Origin: DAOTXN01 sp034435435
GTDB lineage: Bacteria; Chloroflexota; Anaerolineae; S140-20
Direction: 5' to 3'
Assembly: GCA_034435435.1 (NCBI GenBank)
Contig: DAOTXN010000178.1
Coordinates: 1 to 33,460 of the forward strand
Length of the DNA stretch: 33,460 nucleotides
A program made the position numbers and the translations under genes. A model generated the notes under the pieces. The model saw nothing but the letters and a program-made list of their open reading frames with translations, did no database searches and was not told where the DNA came from. Positions 21,515 to 31,783 of the stretch are shown in pieces (within the stretch, counting starts at the first letter, position 1; each line of letters starts with the position of its first letter).

Positions 21515-22804
21515 ATGACCCGTTACCTGTTCATCCAAAACGGCTGGATCGTTCAAGATACCACGGCGGCGCCGGTCAACATCCTCGTGGAGGGTGAGCG
21601 CATCGCTGCTGTTGGGGTCGAATTGCAGGCGCCGCCCGACGCGGAGATCGTGGATGCCAGTGGTCTGTTGGTGTTGCCCGGCCTGATCGACGCGCACGTG
21701 CACCTGCGCGAGCCGGGCGGTGAGCACAAAGAAGACCTCACCACCGGCACGCGCGCGGCGCTGGCGGGCGGCGTGACCACCGTGCTGGCCATGCCCAATA
21801 CCTCGCCGCCCATCACCGGCGGCGCGGCGTTAGAGCGTGTCATCGCGCTGGCCGAGCGCAAGGCCGTGTGCGATTTTGGCTTTTTCGTCGGCGCCACGTC
21901 CCACAACGCCGTCCAGGTCGCCAATCTGACCGACGCCGTGGGCTTGAAAATGTACATGGGCTCCAGCACCGGCCCGCTGCTGGTGGACGGCTTTGGCGGG
22001 CAGTACACCCATTTCAAGACCTATCCGCCCGACCGTCCCATCGCCGTGCACGCCGAAGACGAAGCCGCCGTGCAGTGGTTCGCCCGGCAGGGGCAGCGCC
22101 GCCCGCCGGTGTGCGCTGCGCTGGAGACCGCCCGCGCGCTGGCCCTGGCCGAGCACCTGGAGCGGCGGGTGCACGTCTGTCACTTGAGCACGGCCCAAGA
22201 GCTGGAATTGGTCCACGCGGCCCGGGCGCGGGGCGCGCCCGTCACGTGCGAGGTGGCCCCGCATCACCTGTTTCTGGATCAAGAGGCCGAGTGGAAATTG
22301 GGACCGCTGGCGAAAATGAACCCGCCGTTGCGCTCTGCCGCCGATGTCAAAGCCCTGTGGGCGCACCTGGACTGGGTGGACGCCGTCGCCAGCGACCACG
22401 CCCCGCACACGCTGGCCGAAAAACAGGTTGGCATGAACGCCGCTCCCGCCGGCGTGCCGGGTCTGGAAACCACCCTGCCCTTGCTGCTGATGGCTGCCGG
22501 TCAGGGCCGGTTGTTGCTCGCGGACGTGGTGCGCCTGACCAGCAGCGGACCGGCCGAGGTTTTTGGCCTGGCCCGCAAAGGACACATTGCCCCCGGCTAC
22601 GACGCCGACCTGGTGCTGGTCAACTATGAAACGCAGTGGCTCGTCTCGAACAAGAGGTTATTGACCCACTGCGGTTGGTCGCCTTTCGACGGCTGGCGGG
22701 TCAAGGGACGGGTAGAGAGGGTTTATCTGCGCGGGCGGCTGGCTTACGCCGACGGGCAGGTGCGGGTCGAGCCGGGGTACGGGCGCAGAATAGAGATTGG
22801 ATAA
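21515..22804 (+). CDS. pyrC: Dihydroorotase
   Basis: A zinc amidohydrolase closing carbamoyl-aspartate to dihydroorotate. Metal ligands H61 and H63 sit in DAHVHLREPG. AVHAEDE, VHVCHLSTAQE and ASDHAPHT provide further His/Asp ligands, and EVAPHHLFL is conserved. 429 residues, matching the type I dihydroorotase. The frame is open far upstream, but MTRYLFIQNGWIV is the natural start. It is the last pyr gene here; carAB and pyrB are not in the window. It ends 3 bp before the stop of the convergent MFS gene. Confidence 0.94.
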   Translation: MTRYLFIQNGWIVQDTTAAPVNILVEGERIAAVGVELQAPPDAEIVDASGLLVLPGLIDAHVHLREPGGEHKEDLTTGTRAALAGGVTTVLAMPNTSPPITGGAALERVIALAERKAVCDFGFFVGATSHNAVQVANLTDAVGLKMYMGSSTGPLLVDGFGGQYTHFKTYPPDRPIAVHAEDEAAVQWFARQGQRRPPVCAALETARALALAEHLERRVHVCHLSTAQELELVHAARARGAPVTCEVAPHHLFLDQEAEWKLGPLAKMNPPLRSAADVKALWAHLDWVDAVASDHAPHTLAEKQVGMNAAPAGVPGLETTLPLLLMAAGQGRLLLADVVRLTSSGPAEVFGLARKGHIAPGYDADLVLVNYETQWLVSNKRLLTHCGWSPFDGWRVKGRVERVYLRGRLAYADGQVRVEPGYGRRIEIG

Positions 22805-22807
22805 TGA

Positions 22808-24028
22808 TCAGCGGTTCAGTCGCTGTTCCATCGGTCGGGCCGCAGATGTTTCGCGCAATATCAGCGCCAGCCCCCCATTGCCCAGCAAACAGGCCAACCC
22901 CGTGAGCGCGTAGGTCGCCGCATAACCCGCCGCATTGGCCATCAAGCCGAGGGGGTAGCTGCCCAGGCCGATCCAAAAGTCGAAGCTGGTGTATTGCACT
23001 GCCGCTGCCGTGCCGCGCAGCGTGGGTGGAACGCTGTCCTGTGTTAGCGCGTCCACGCCGCCCCGCACCAGCCCGCCGCCCAGGCCAAACACGACGCCGG
23101 TCACGGCAAAGACCAGCAAAGAGCTATCCAGCGCCAGCAAAAAAGTCGCCATGCTGGTCACGGCCAAGCCCGACAGGATCACCGCCCGCCGCCCCAACCG
23201 GTCAGAAAGCCAGCCGGACACCGGCTGCGTCACCAAAGCGGTCAGCGCGTAAACGCTGAAAACGATCCCCACGCCAGAGATGTGCTGTTCCTCGGCAAAC
23301 AGAGGCAAGAAAGTAATAAACGCGCCAAAGGGAATCCCTAGCGCCGCCATCGTGAGCACGGCGGCCCGCACGCCGCGCTGCGCCAGCGCTCCCCGCAAGC
23401 CCGCCGAGGCCACCGGCGCTGCGCCCGCATCGGCCGAGACCGTGATCCTGGTCGAAGCCATCAACATCACCAGTCCGACGCTCACTGCTGTCGTAGCGGC
23501 AGAAATCCGGAAAAAGACCGCGTAACCCAGCCCGTCGGCCAGCCAATCGCCGACTAATGGTCCGACGATAAAGGCCATCGAGGTCGAGGCTCCCGACAGA
23601 CCCAACGCCTCGCCGCGTCGCTCTGCCGGCGCCAGGTCGGTAATGAGGGCCTGATAGGCCGTCGTAAACATCGCCAGGCCCAAGCCCTGTACCACGCGGC
23701 CGATCAGCAGGACGGGCATGCCCCGGCTGACCGAATAGATCAGCGGGGCCAGGGTAAAGAGAAGCGACCCGGCGAACATGAAGCGGCGGCGGCCCAGGCG
23801 GTCGGCCATCTGGCCGGTGGGGATGCGGGCAGACACGGCTACCAGCGCGACCACGGTCGTTGCCAGACCCACTGCACTGGCAGCTTGCTCGGGAGATCGA
23901 CCCACGACCACGTCGGCGATGTAGCGCGGCAGCACGGGAAAGCCGGCCTGGAAGCCCAAAAAGAAAAAGGCGTTGGCTGCCAGAGCGATAAAAAAGGCCC
24001 TCGAATAGCGTCTCGGCTGTGCGGGCAT
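22808..24028 (-). CDS. Major facilitator superfamily transporter
   Basis: About 406 residues with 12 hydrophobic segments in two halves. MFS loop motifs occur after helix 2 (GQMADRLGRRRFMFAG) and in the matching place of the second half (GWLSDRLGRRAVILSG). The substrate is unknown; the general appearance is of a drug/metabolite efflux type. ATG 24028 is preferred because AGGAG lies seven bases upstream; a TTG at 24043 is in frame. It lies downstream of sigA on the same strand but beyond sigA's terminator hairpin. Confidence 0.9.
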   Translation of the reverse strand: MPAQPRRYSRAFFIALAANAFFFLGFQAGFPVLPRYIADVVVGRSPEQAASAVGLATTVVALVAVSARIPTGQMADRLGRRRFMFAGSLLFTLAPLIYSVSRGMPVLLIGRVVQGLGLAMFTTAYQALITDLAPAERRGEALGLSGASTSMAFIVGPLVGDWLADGLGYAVFFRISAATTAVSVGLVMLMASTRITVSADAGAAPVASAGLRGALAQRGVRAAVLTMAALGIPFGAFITFLPLFAEEQHISGVGIVFSVYALTALVTQPVSGWLSDRLGRRAVILSGLAVTSMATFLLALDSSLLVFAVTGVVFGLGGGLVRGGVDALTQDSVPPTLRGTAAAVQYTSFDFWIGLGSYPLGLMANAAGYAATYALTGLACLLGNGGLALILRETSAARPMEQRLNR

Positions 24029-24044
24029 GGGGTTGCTCCTCAAG

Positions 24045-24086
24045 AAAAATGCACGCCGCGCCAGCGACTCGTACTGGTGCGGCGTG
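24045..24086 (-). terminator. Intrinsic terminator of the sigma factor gene
   Basis: CACGCCGCGCCAG (24052-24064) pairs with CTGGTGCGGCGTG (24074-24086) over 13 bp with one G-U pair and a 9-base loop. On the minus strand it is followed by a run of five T (24049-24045). It lies 30 bases after the sigA stop and before the MFS gene. Confidence 0.8.
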
Positions 24087-24116
24087 TTTCTGTCGCCTCG
24101 GGCAGGCTAACGCCGG

Positions 24117-25328
24117 TTAACGCAGAAATTCGCGCAGCTTGCGGCTGTGAGTGGGATGGCGCAAGCGGCTGAGGGCTTGCGCCTCGATCTGGCGCACGCG
24201 CTCGCGGGTGACGCCCAGTTTTTTACCCACCTCTTCCAGCGTATAGGTCTCGCCATCCACCAGACCGTAGCGCATCTGCAAGATGCGCACCTCGCGCGGC
24301 GGCAGGCTGGACAGGATGTGGTTCAACTGGTCGCGCAGCATGCGCGACGTCACCATCTCTACCGGTTCTGGGCTTTCGACGTCCTCCACAAAGTCACCCA
24401 GCACGCTATCGGCCTCGTCGTCGGTGGGAGTCTCGAGCGAGAGCGGCCGGCGGGCCACTTTGATCATCTGCTCGGCTTTGCGCAGCGGCACTTGGAGCGC
24501 GTCGGCCAGCTCTTGCACGGTCGGTTCGCGCCCCAGGTCCTGCGTCAGCTTGTGCGAGGTGCGGATGAGCTTGTTGATCTGGTCGCCCATGTGTACGGGC
24601 ACGCGGATGGTGCGGCCCTGATCGGCGATGGCGCGCGTGACGGCCTGGCGGATCCACCACGTGGCGTAGGTGGAGAATTTGTGACCCAGGTGATAATCGA
24701 ACTTTTTGGCGGCCCGGATGAGGCCGATGTTGCCCTCCTGGATCAAATCTAAAAAGGGCACGCCGCGGCCAATGTACTTTTTGGCGACGCTGATGACCAG
24801 GCGCGAGTTGGCGCTGATGAGGTGTTCGCGGGCAGCCCAGCCGTCTGCTACCAATGCTTCTAACTCTCTGCGCTTTTCGCCGTCGATCCCATTTTTGTTC
24901 AATTCTTTGGCGGCCATCTGACCTTGCTCCATGCGCATAGCCAGGGACACTTCTTCTTCCGCCGTCAATAGATCGACGCGCCCGATTTCTTTTAGATACA
25001 GACCGATCGTATCATCTGCCTCGACCGCCTCAAAAAAGGCGCTGTCGTCATAATCCTCTTCGTCCTGAATATCCGTCTCGATGGGTTCGGGACCCTCTTC
25101 TTCTTCTTCTTTAGGCTCCCCAGCTTCGAGGCCGTCGATCACAATCCCCGCTTCCAGCAGTTGTTCGAACACGTCTTCCAATTGGTCCAGGTTATTCTCG
25201 ACGTTGGGATAAGCGGCCAGGACGTCATCCAGTGTAATATGACCCAGGTCGTGCGCCAGAGACAATAGATACTCTTTGGCCGTCATTTCGTGTTCTTCTT
25301 CGTGAATCTCGCTAATGATCGCAGTCAC
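24117..25328 (-). CDS. sigA: Primary RNA polymerase sigma factor (RpoD/SigA)
   Basis: 403 residues. An N-terminal region 1.1-like helix domain is followed by an acidic linker (GEPKEEEEEGPEPIETD), then region 1.2 (DTIGLYLKEIGRVDLLT), region 2 (NLGLI-type core DLIQEGNIGLIRAAKKFDY and FSTYATWWIRQAVTRAI), region 3 (VPVHMGDQINKLIRTSHKL) and region 4 with the helix-turn-helix VTRERVRQIEAQALSRLRHP. This is the housekeeping group 1 type. The start may be GTG 25328 or ATG 25286 (MTAKEYLL); neither has a strong Shine-Dalgarno. Its leader contains a terminator-like hairpin (25366-25407). Confidence 0.95.
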   Translation of the reverse strand: MTAIISEIHEEEHEMTAKEYLLSLAHDLGHITLDDVLAAYPNVENNLDQLEDVFEQLLEAGIVIDGLEAGEPKEEEEEGPEPIETDIQDEEDYDDSAFFEAVEADDTIGLYLKEIGRVDLLTAEEEVSLAMRMEQGQMAAKELNKNGIDGEKRRELEALVADGWAAREHLISANSRLVISVAKKYIGRGVPFLDLIQEGNIGLIRAAKKFDYHLGHKFSTYATWWIRQAVTRAIADQGRTIRVPVHMGDQINKLIRTSHKLTQDLGREPTVQELADALQVPLRKAEQMIKVARRPLSLETPTDDEADSVLGDFVEDVESPEPVEMVTSRMLRDQLNHILSSLPPREVRILQMRYGLVDGETYTLEEVGKKLGVTRERVRQIEAQALSRLRHPTHSRKLREFLR

Positions 25329-25365
25329 AACTTGCTCAAACCCCCGCTATCGAAATTTGACACTG

Positions 25366-25407
25366 AAAAAGCACAATGTGCCGTCGGCCACCTTGCACAC
25401 TGTGCTT
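25366..25407 (-). terminator. Terminator-like hairpin in the sigA leader
   Basis: On the minus strand a 13-bp stem (25407-25395 with 25381-25369, one mismatch, 13-base loop) is followed by T residues to 25366. It lies about 90 bases downstream of the predicted start site and 40 bases before GTG 25328, so sigma factor transcription could be attenuated. A smaller CGCCC/GGGCG hairpin (25446-25461) precedes it. Confidence 0.6.
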
Positions 25408-25505
25408 GGGAAAAGCCTCAGAGTGTCCTAGCGTTCGCGTCAATGCCGCCCGCAGAAGGGCGAAGAATATACCGCTGCTGCGTTGCTGGAACTATGCTGC
25501 GTTAT

Positions 25506-25535
25506 ACTATACAACAGGTCGGTGACGCTTGTCAA
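25506..25535 (-). promoter_or_regulatory. Promoter of sigA
   Basis: On the minus strand: TTGACA (25535-25530), an 18-base spacer and TATAGT (25511-25506). The start is near 25499, giving a leader of about 170 bases. It is divergent from the hppA promoter, 50 bp away. Confidence 0.75.
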
Positions 25536-25582
25536 GCATTTCTTTCGTCACTTTTTTCACGTGAGCAATGTTACTTTATCAT

Positions 25583-25610
25583 TTGACAAGCCCGACAGGC
25601 TGTGTACAAT
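25583..25610 (+). promoter_or_regulatory. Promoter of hppA
   Basis: TTGACA (25583-25588), a 16-base spacer and TACAAT (25605-25610). The start is near 25617, about 218 bases upstream of the hppA ATG. Confidence 0.7.
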
Positions 25611-25613
25611 ACC

Positions 25614-25834
25614 GCACATCCTTGTAGAAAGCCTTGCTCAGGCCCAATGTGCTGCAACCCCGACCTCGAACAAATTCATGCGGCGGCATTCAATAGTTGT
25701 ACGCTTGCTGGTGGTGTATCCTACGCCCGCGCCAACGGGCGTTTTTAGCTTGCCAAAGGCCTTGTGCGTGACCCGGTCCCGGCGGGGACCGGCTGGGGAG
25801 ACGTCTGGGGCCATTTTTAACCAAAGGAGGAGGC
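25614..25834 (+). promoter_or_regulatory. Structured leader of hppA, candidate riboswitch/attenuator
   Basis: The untranslated leader folds into several stems. GCACAT (25614-25619) with ATGTGC (25647-25652) encloses GCCT/AGGC. TGCAAC (25653-25658) with GTTGTA (25696-25701) encloses ATGC-GGCG-GCAT (25678-25689). A terminator-like hairpin follows (25723-25746). After that comes CCGGTCCC (25773-25780) with GGGACCGG (25785-25792), and finally a very strong Shine-Dalgarno (AAGGAGG from 25824). I do not recognise a known riboswitch class. The first stem begins about three bases before my predicted start, so the exact start matters. Confidence 0.45.
25723..25746 (+). terminator. Terminator-like hairpin in the hppA leader
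   Basis: ACGCCCG (25723-25729) pairs with CGGGCGT (25736-25742) around a 6-base loop, followed by five T (25742-25746). It is in the right place to stop transcription before hppA. Confidence 0.7.
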
Positions 25835-28102
25835 ATGAACGAACTCAATGGTTCCGAACAAGTCATGTTGTGGGGCGTCATTGGGGTCGCCTTTGTCAGT
25901 CTGGCGTATGCCTACTGGCTGTGGCGCGACACGATGAAACGCGACAAAGGCACGCCCAAGATGCAAGAAATCTGGGGTGCGATCAAGACCGGAGCCAACG
26001 CCTATTTGCGGCGGCAACTGCGCACCATCTTGCCGGTCTTGGTCGTGCTGACGGTGGCGCTGTTTTTGAGCGTATACGTCGTCAGACCCACAGAAGAGGC
26101 CGAACGGCTCTATGGAGACAATGCCAAAATTGTCATCGCGATTGGGCGCACCATCGCCTTTATTTTAGGCGCATCTTTTTCCACCCTGGTGGGACAATTG
26201 GGCATGCGCGTGGCGATTGAGGGCAACATCCGTGTGTCGGCCGAAGCGGTCAAGAATCGCTACCACGGTGCGCTCACGGTGGCCTACCGCGCCGGCACCT
26301 TCACCGGCATGTTGACCGACGGCCTGGGCCTCTTGGGCGGCACGGCCATTTTTATGGTGTTTGGCAAGGCCGCTCCCGACGCCTTGTTGGGCTTTGGCTT
26401 CGGCGGCACGCTGGTGGCGCTATTTATGCGTATCGGCGGCGGCATTTACACCAAAGCCGCCGACGTGGGGGCCGATCTGGTGGGCAAGGTGGAACAAGAC
26501 CTCCCTGAGGATGACCCGCGTAACGCGGCCGTGGTGGCCGACCTGGTGGGCGACAACGTGGGCGACTGCGCCGGGATGGCCGCCGACATTTTCGAGTCGT
26601 ATGAGGTCACGATCGTTTCTACGTTGATCTTGGGCATCGTGCTGTTCCACCAGACCGGCGACACGTACTGGATCGTGTATCCGCTGATCGTGCGCGCCAT
26701 TGGAGTCATCTCTTCGATTCTGGGCACGTTCACTGTGCCGATCTGGGAAAACGCCCCTGGCTTTTTGCGGGCCAAAGACGCCGAAGAAGCGATGTTCCGC
26801 TCCTACGAGGTATCGAGCATCAACACCGTCTTTTGGGCCTTTGCCTTCTCTATCGTATACAGCGGCGAGTGGAAGCTGGCGCTTTTGAATGCGATTGGGG
26901 TAGGATTGGCGGTCATTTTCAACCCGCTTACGTCTTACTTTACATCTTACAAGCACAAGCCGGTGATGGAGATTGTAGAAGGCACCAAGACCGGACCCGC
27001 GACTACCGTCTTGTCGGGTCTGGCGGTCGGTTTGGAGTCGTCGGTATGGAGCTTGTTGGTCATCGTCGTCGCTTTGGGGAGCAGCTTTTTGATTTATCAC
27101 GACGCAGCTCCCATCTATGCCCTCTACGGCGTAGCGATGATCGGCATCGGTATGTTGTCGCACACGGGCAACAACGTGGCCATGGATGCCTTTGGGCCTA
27201 TCTCGGACAACGCCAACGGCATCGGCGAATTGGCCGGGCTGGGCGAAGAACCCTGGAAGATCCTGGCCGAGTTGGACGCGGTGGGCAATACCACCAAAGC
27301 CATCACCAAGCAGGTTGCCATCGCCTCGGCCGTGATTGCCGCAACGAGCCTCTTTTTCTCATTTGTTACCGACATCGGCCTGGTGCAAGAGCGGCTGGGC
27401 GTCACTGCGCTCGAGTTCATCCGCGTCTCTACGCTCGACGGCACCATCGGCTTTTTGCTGGGCGGGGCGCTGCCTTTCCTCTTTTCGGCCTTTGCGTTGC
27501 GCGCCGTCTCTCGCGGCGCAACGATGGTGGTGCAAGAGGTGCGCCGCCAGTTCCGTATACCCGGCGTGCTGGAAGGCAAGGTCGCGCCTGACTATGGCAA
27601 GGTCGTGTCCATTACCACCTCGGCCGCCCAGAAAGAGCTGGTCAGCCTGGTTATCTTGTCGGTGGCCACCCCGATCCTGGTCGGACTCATCTTCCAGGTG
27701 GAGGCTTTGGGCGCGTTTCTGGCGGGCGTCATCCTGTCGGGGCAAATGTTAGCCGTGTTCATGGCGATTGCGGGCGGCGCGATGGACAACGCCAAGAAAT
27801 ACATCGAAGACGGCCACCTGGGCGGCAAGGGGTCCGACGCCCACAAGGCCGGCGTCGTGGGCGACACCGTGGGCGACCCGCTCAAGGACACCGCCGGCCC
27901 GGCGCTGAACCCAATGATCAAGGTGGTCAATCTGATCAGCTTGATCGCCGCGCCGCTCATCGTGCAGGCCGAGGGCAAGACTGTCCCCGTCATTGTGGCC
28001 GTGGTCATCCTGGGGGCGTTGTCCGTGTGGGCCTTCCGGCAGAGCAAGAAGGAGGTGGTCGTGCCTGTAAATGCTGTGGACTTGACGACTCGAGTCGTCT
28101 GA
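25835..28102 (+). CDS. hppA: Membrane-bound proton-translocating pyrophosphatase
   Basis: 755 residues, about 16 membrane helices; couples PPi hydrolysis to cation pumping across the cytoplasmic membrane. The substrate site carries DVGADLVGKVEQDLPEDDPR and DNVGDCAGMAADIFESYEV, and the second conserved segment is DNANGIGE. The C-terminal GVVGDTVGDPLKDTAGPALN is intact. In GNTTKAITK, Lys488 replaces the Ala of K+-dependent enzymes and Thr follows three residues later, which marks the K+-independent subclass (normally H+ pumps). AAGGAGG precedes ATG closely. It is followed by a strong terminator, so it is a single-gene unit. Confidence 0.96.
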   Translation: MNELNGSEQVMLWGVIGVAFVSLAYAYWLWRDTMKRDKGTPKMQEIWGAIKTGANAYLRRQLRTILPVLVVLTVALFLSVYVVRPTEEAERLYGDNAKIVIAIGRTIAFILGASFSTLVGQLGMRVAIEGNIRVSAEAVKNRYHGALTVAYRAGTFTGMLTDGLGLLGGTAIFMVFGKAAPDALLGFGFGGTLVALFMRIGGGIYTKAADVGADLVGKVEQDLPEDDPRNAAVVADLVGDNVGDCAGMAADIFESYEVTIVSTLILGIVLFHQTGDTYWIVYPLIVRAIGVISSILGTFTVPIWENAPGFLRAKDAEEAMFRSYEVSSINTVFWAFAFSIVYSGEWKLALLNAIGVGLAVIFNPLTSYFTSYKHKPVMEIVEGTKTGPATTVLSGLAVGLESSVWSLLVIVVALGSSFLIYHDAAPIYALYGVAMIGIGMLSHTGNNVAMDAFGPISDNANGIGELAGLGEEPWKILAELDAVGNTTKAITKQVAIASAVIAATSLFFSFVTDIGLVQERLGVTALEFIRVSTLDGTIGFLLGGALPFLFSAFALRAVSRGATMVVQEVRRQFRIPGVLEGKVAPDYGKVVSITTSAAQKELVSLVILSVATPILVGLIFQVEALGAFLAGVILSGQMLAVFMAIAGGAMDNAKKYIEDGHLGGKGSDAHKAGVVGDTVGDPLKDTAGPALNPMIKVVNLISLIAAPLIVQAEGKTVPVIVAVVILGALSVWAFRQSKKEVVVPVNAVDLTTRVV

Positions 28103-28143
28103 AAACGCAAGTCGTTACTACGAGCCCTAATTTTTTCTGGAAC

Positions 28144-28181
28144 GAGGGGATGGGTCGCTGGCCCATCCCCTCTCTTTTTTT
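28144..28181 (+). terminator. Intrinsic terminator of hppA
   Basis: GAGGGGATGGG (28144-28154) and CCCATCCCCTC (28162-28172) form a perfect 11-bp stem with a 7-base loop, followed by TCTTTTTTT. It lies 40 bases after the hppA stop and just before the convergent rluE. Confidence 0.92.
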
Positions 28182-28196
28182 CTTTGCTAGCTGGGA

Positions 28197-28766
28197 TTAT
28201 CCGCCCAGCGCCTGCACGTTCAGCGGGCAGGCCACTTCCCGCCATTGGCCTGGCTGCAAATCGCCCAATTTCCAGGGGCCTATCGCCTCGCGGATCAGGC
28301 GCAGAGTGGGGTGGCCCACGGCTGCCGTCATGCGGCGCACTTGGCGGTTGCGGCCCTCCACCAGGGTGAGCGCCAGCCACGTGGTCGGTATCGTCTTGCG
28401 CTGGCGGATTGGCGGCAGGCGCGGCCACACCGGGGGCGGCTCGATCACCTGCACCTGCGCCGGTCGCGTCAGCCCGTCTCGCAACTGCACCCCAGCAGCC
28501 AGGCGCCGGAGCGCCGCCTCGGTCGGCTCGCCCTCCACCTGCACCCAGTAGCGTTTGGGCAGCTTGTGGCGCGGATGGCTCACCCAACTCTGTAGCCAGC
28601 CGGCGTCGGTCAGCAACACCAACCCTTCGCTGTCGAGGTCCAGGCGTCCAGCGGGGTAGACCCCCGGAACGGCGATGTGATCCGCCAACGTAGGCCGTCT
28701 GGCGGCGTCGGTGAACTTGCACAGCACTCCGTAGGGCTTGTTAAAGAGAAGCAGCCGCTGCGTCAC
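28197..28766 (-). CDS. rluE: 23S rRNA pseudouridine synthase, RluE type
   Basis: Isomerises a uridine in 23S rRNA (U2457 in E. coli). 189 residues without an S4 domain, as in RluE rather than RluB/RsuA. LLLFNKPYGVLCKFTD, the catalytic GRLD (D43) in YPAGRLDLDSEGLVLLT, and LVEGRNRQVRRMTAAVGHPTL match the family closely. The GTG start at 28766 has a purine-rich GGTGGGAG just upstream. The gene follows dinG by 20 bp on the same strand and is probably co-transcribed with it. Confidence 0.92.
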   Translation of the reverse strand: MTQRLLLFNKPYGVLCKFTDAARRPTLADHIAVPGVYPAGRLDLDSEGLVLLTDAGWLQSWVSHPRHKLPKRYWVQVEGEPTEAALRRLAAGVQLRDGLTRPAQVQVIEPPPVWPRLPPIRQRKTIPTTWLALTLVEGRNRQVRRMTAAVGHPTLRLIREAIGPWKLGDLQPGQWREVACPLNVQALGG

Positions 28767-28786
28767 TCTCCCACCTTCATTTTTAT

Positions 28787-31660
<2,874 letters not shown>

Positions 31661-31718
31661 TTGGAAAGCTTTCTAGGCGGCGCAGGGCCGCAGGGAGAAA
31701 CCGAACGAATGTGCGGGG

Positions 31719-31747
31719 ATTATACCGGGATTGAGAAAAGCACGCAA
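31719..31747 (-). promoter_or_regulatory. Promoter of dinG-rluE
   Basis: On the minus strand: TTGCGT (31747-31742), a 17-base spacer and TATAAT (31724-31719). The start is near 31712, about 50 bases before the dinG ATG. The perfect palindrome at 31749-31780 abuts the -35 box. Confidence 0.7.
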
Positions 31748-31748
31748 G

Positions 31749-31780
31749 ACCCTCCCGCAGGTTGCAACCTGCGGGAGGGT
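31749..31780. terminator. Perfect 32-bp palindrome after the propeller gene
   Basis: The 16-base half ACCCTCCCGCAGGTTG is followed directly by its exact reverse complement, with no loop base. It starts three bases after the stop of the propeller gene and abuts the dinG -35 box. The minus-strand transcript would form a long hairpin followed by a loosely T-rich tract, so a terminator for the propeller gene is likely, but a dispersed palindromic repeat or operator is also possible. Confidence 0.6.
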
Positions 31781-31783
31781 GAA

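Noticed and set aside
25614..25834. Assignment of the hppA leader to a known riboswitch class (for example fluoride, Na+, c-di-AMP)
   Set aside because: I could not match conserved core sequences of any class from memory, so no class is claimed.
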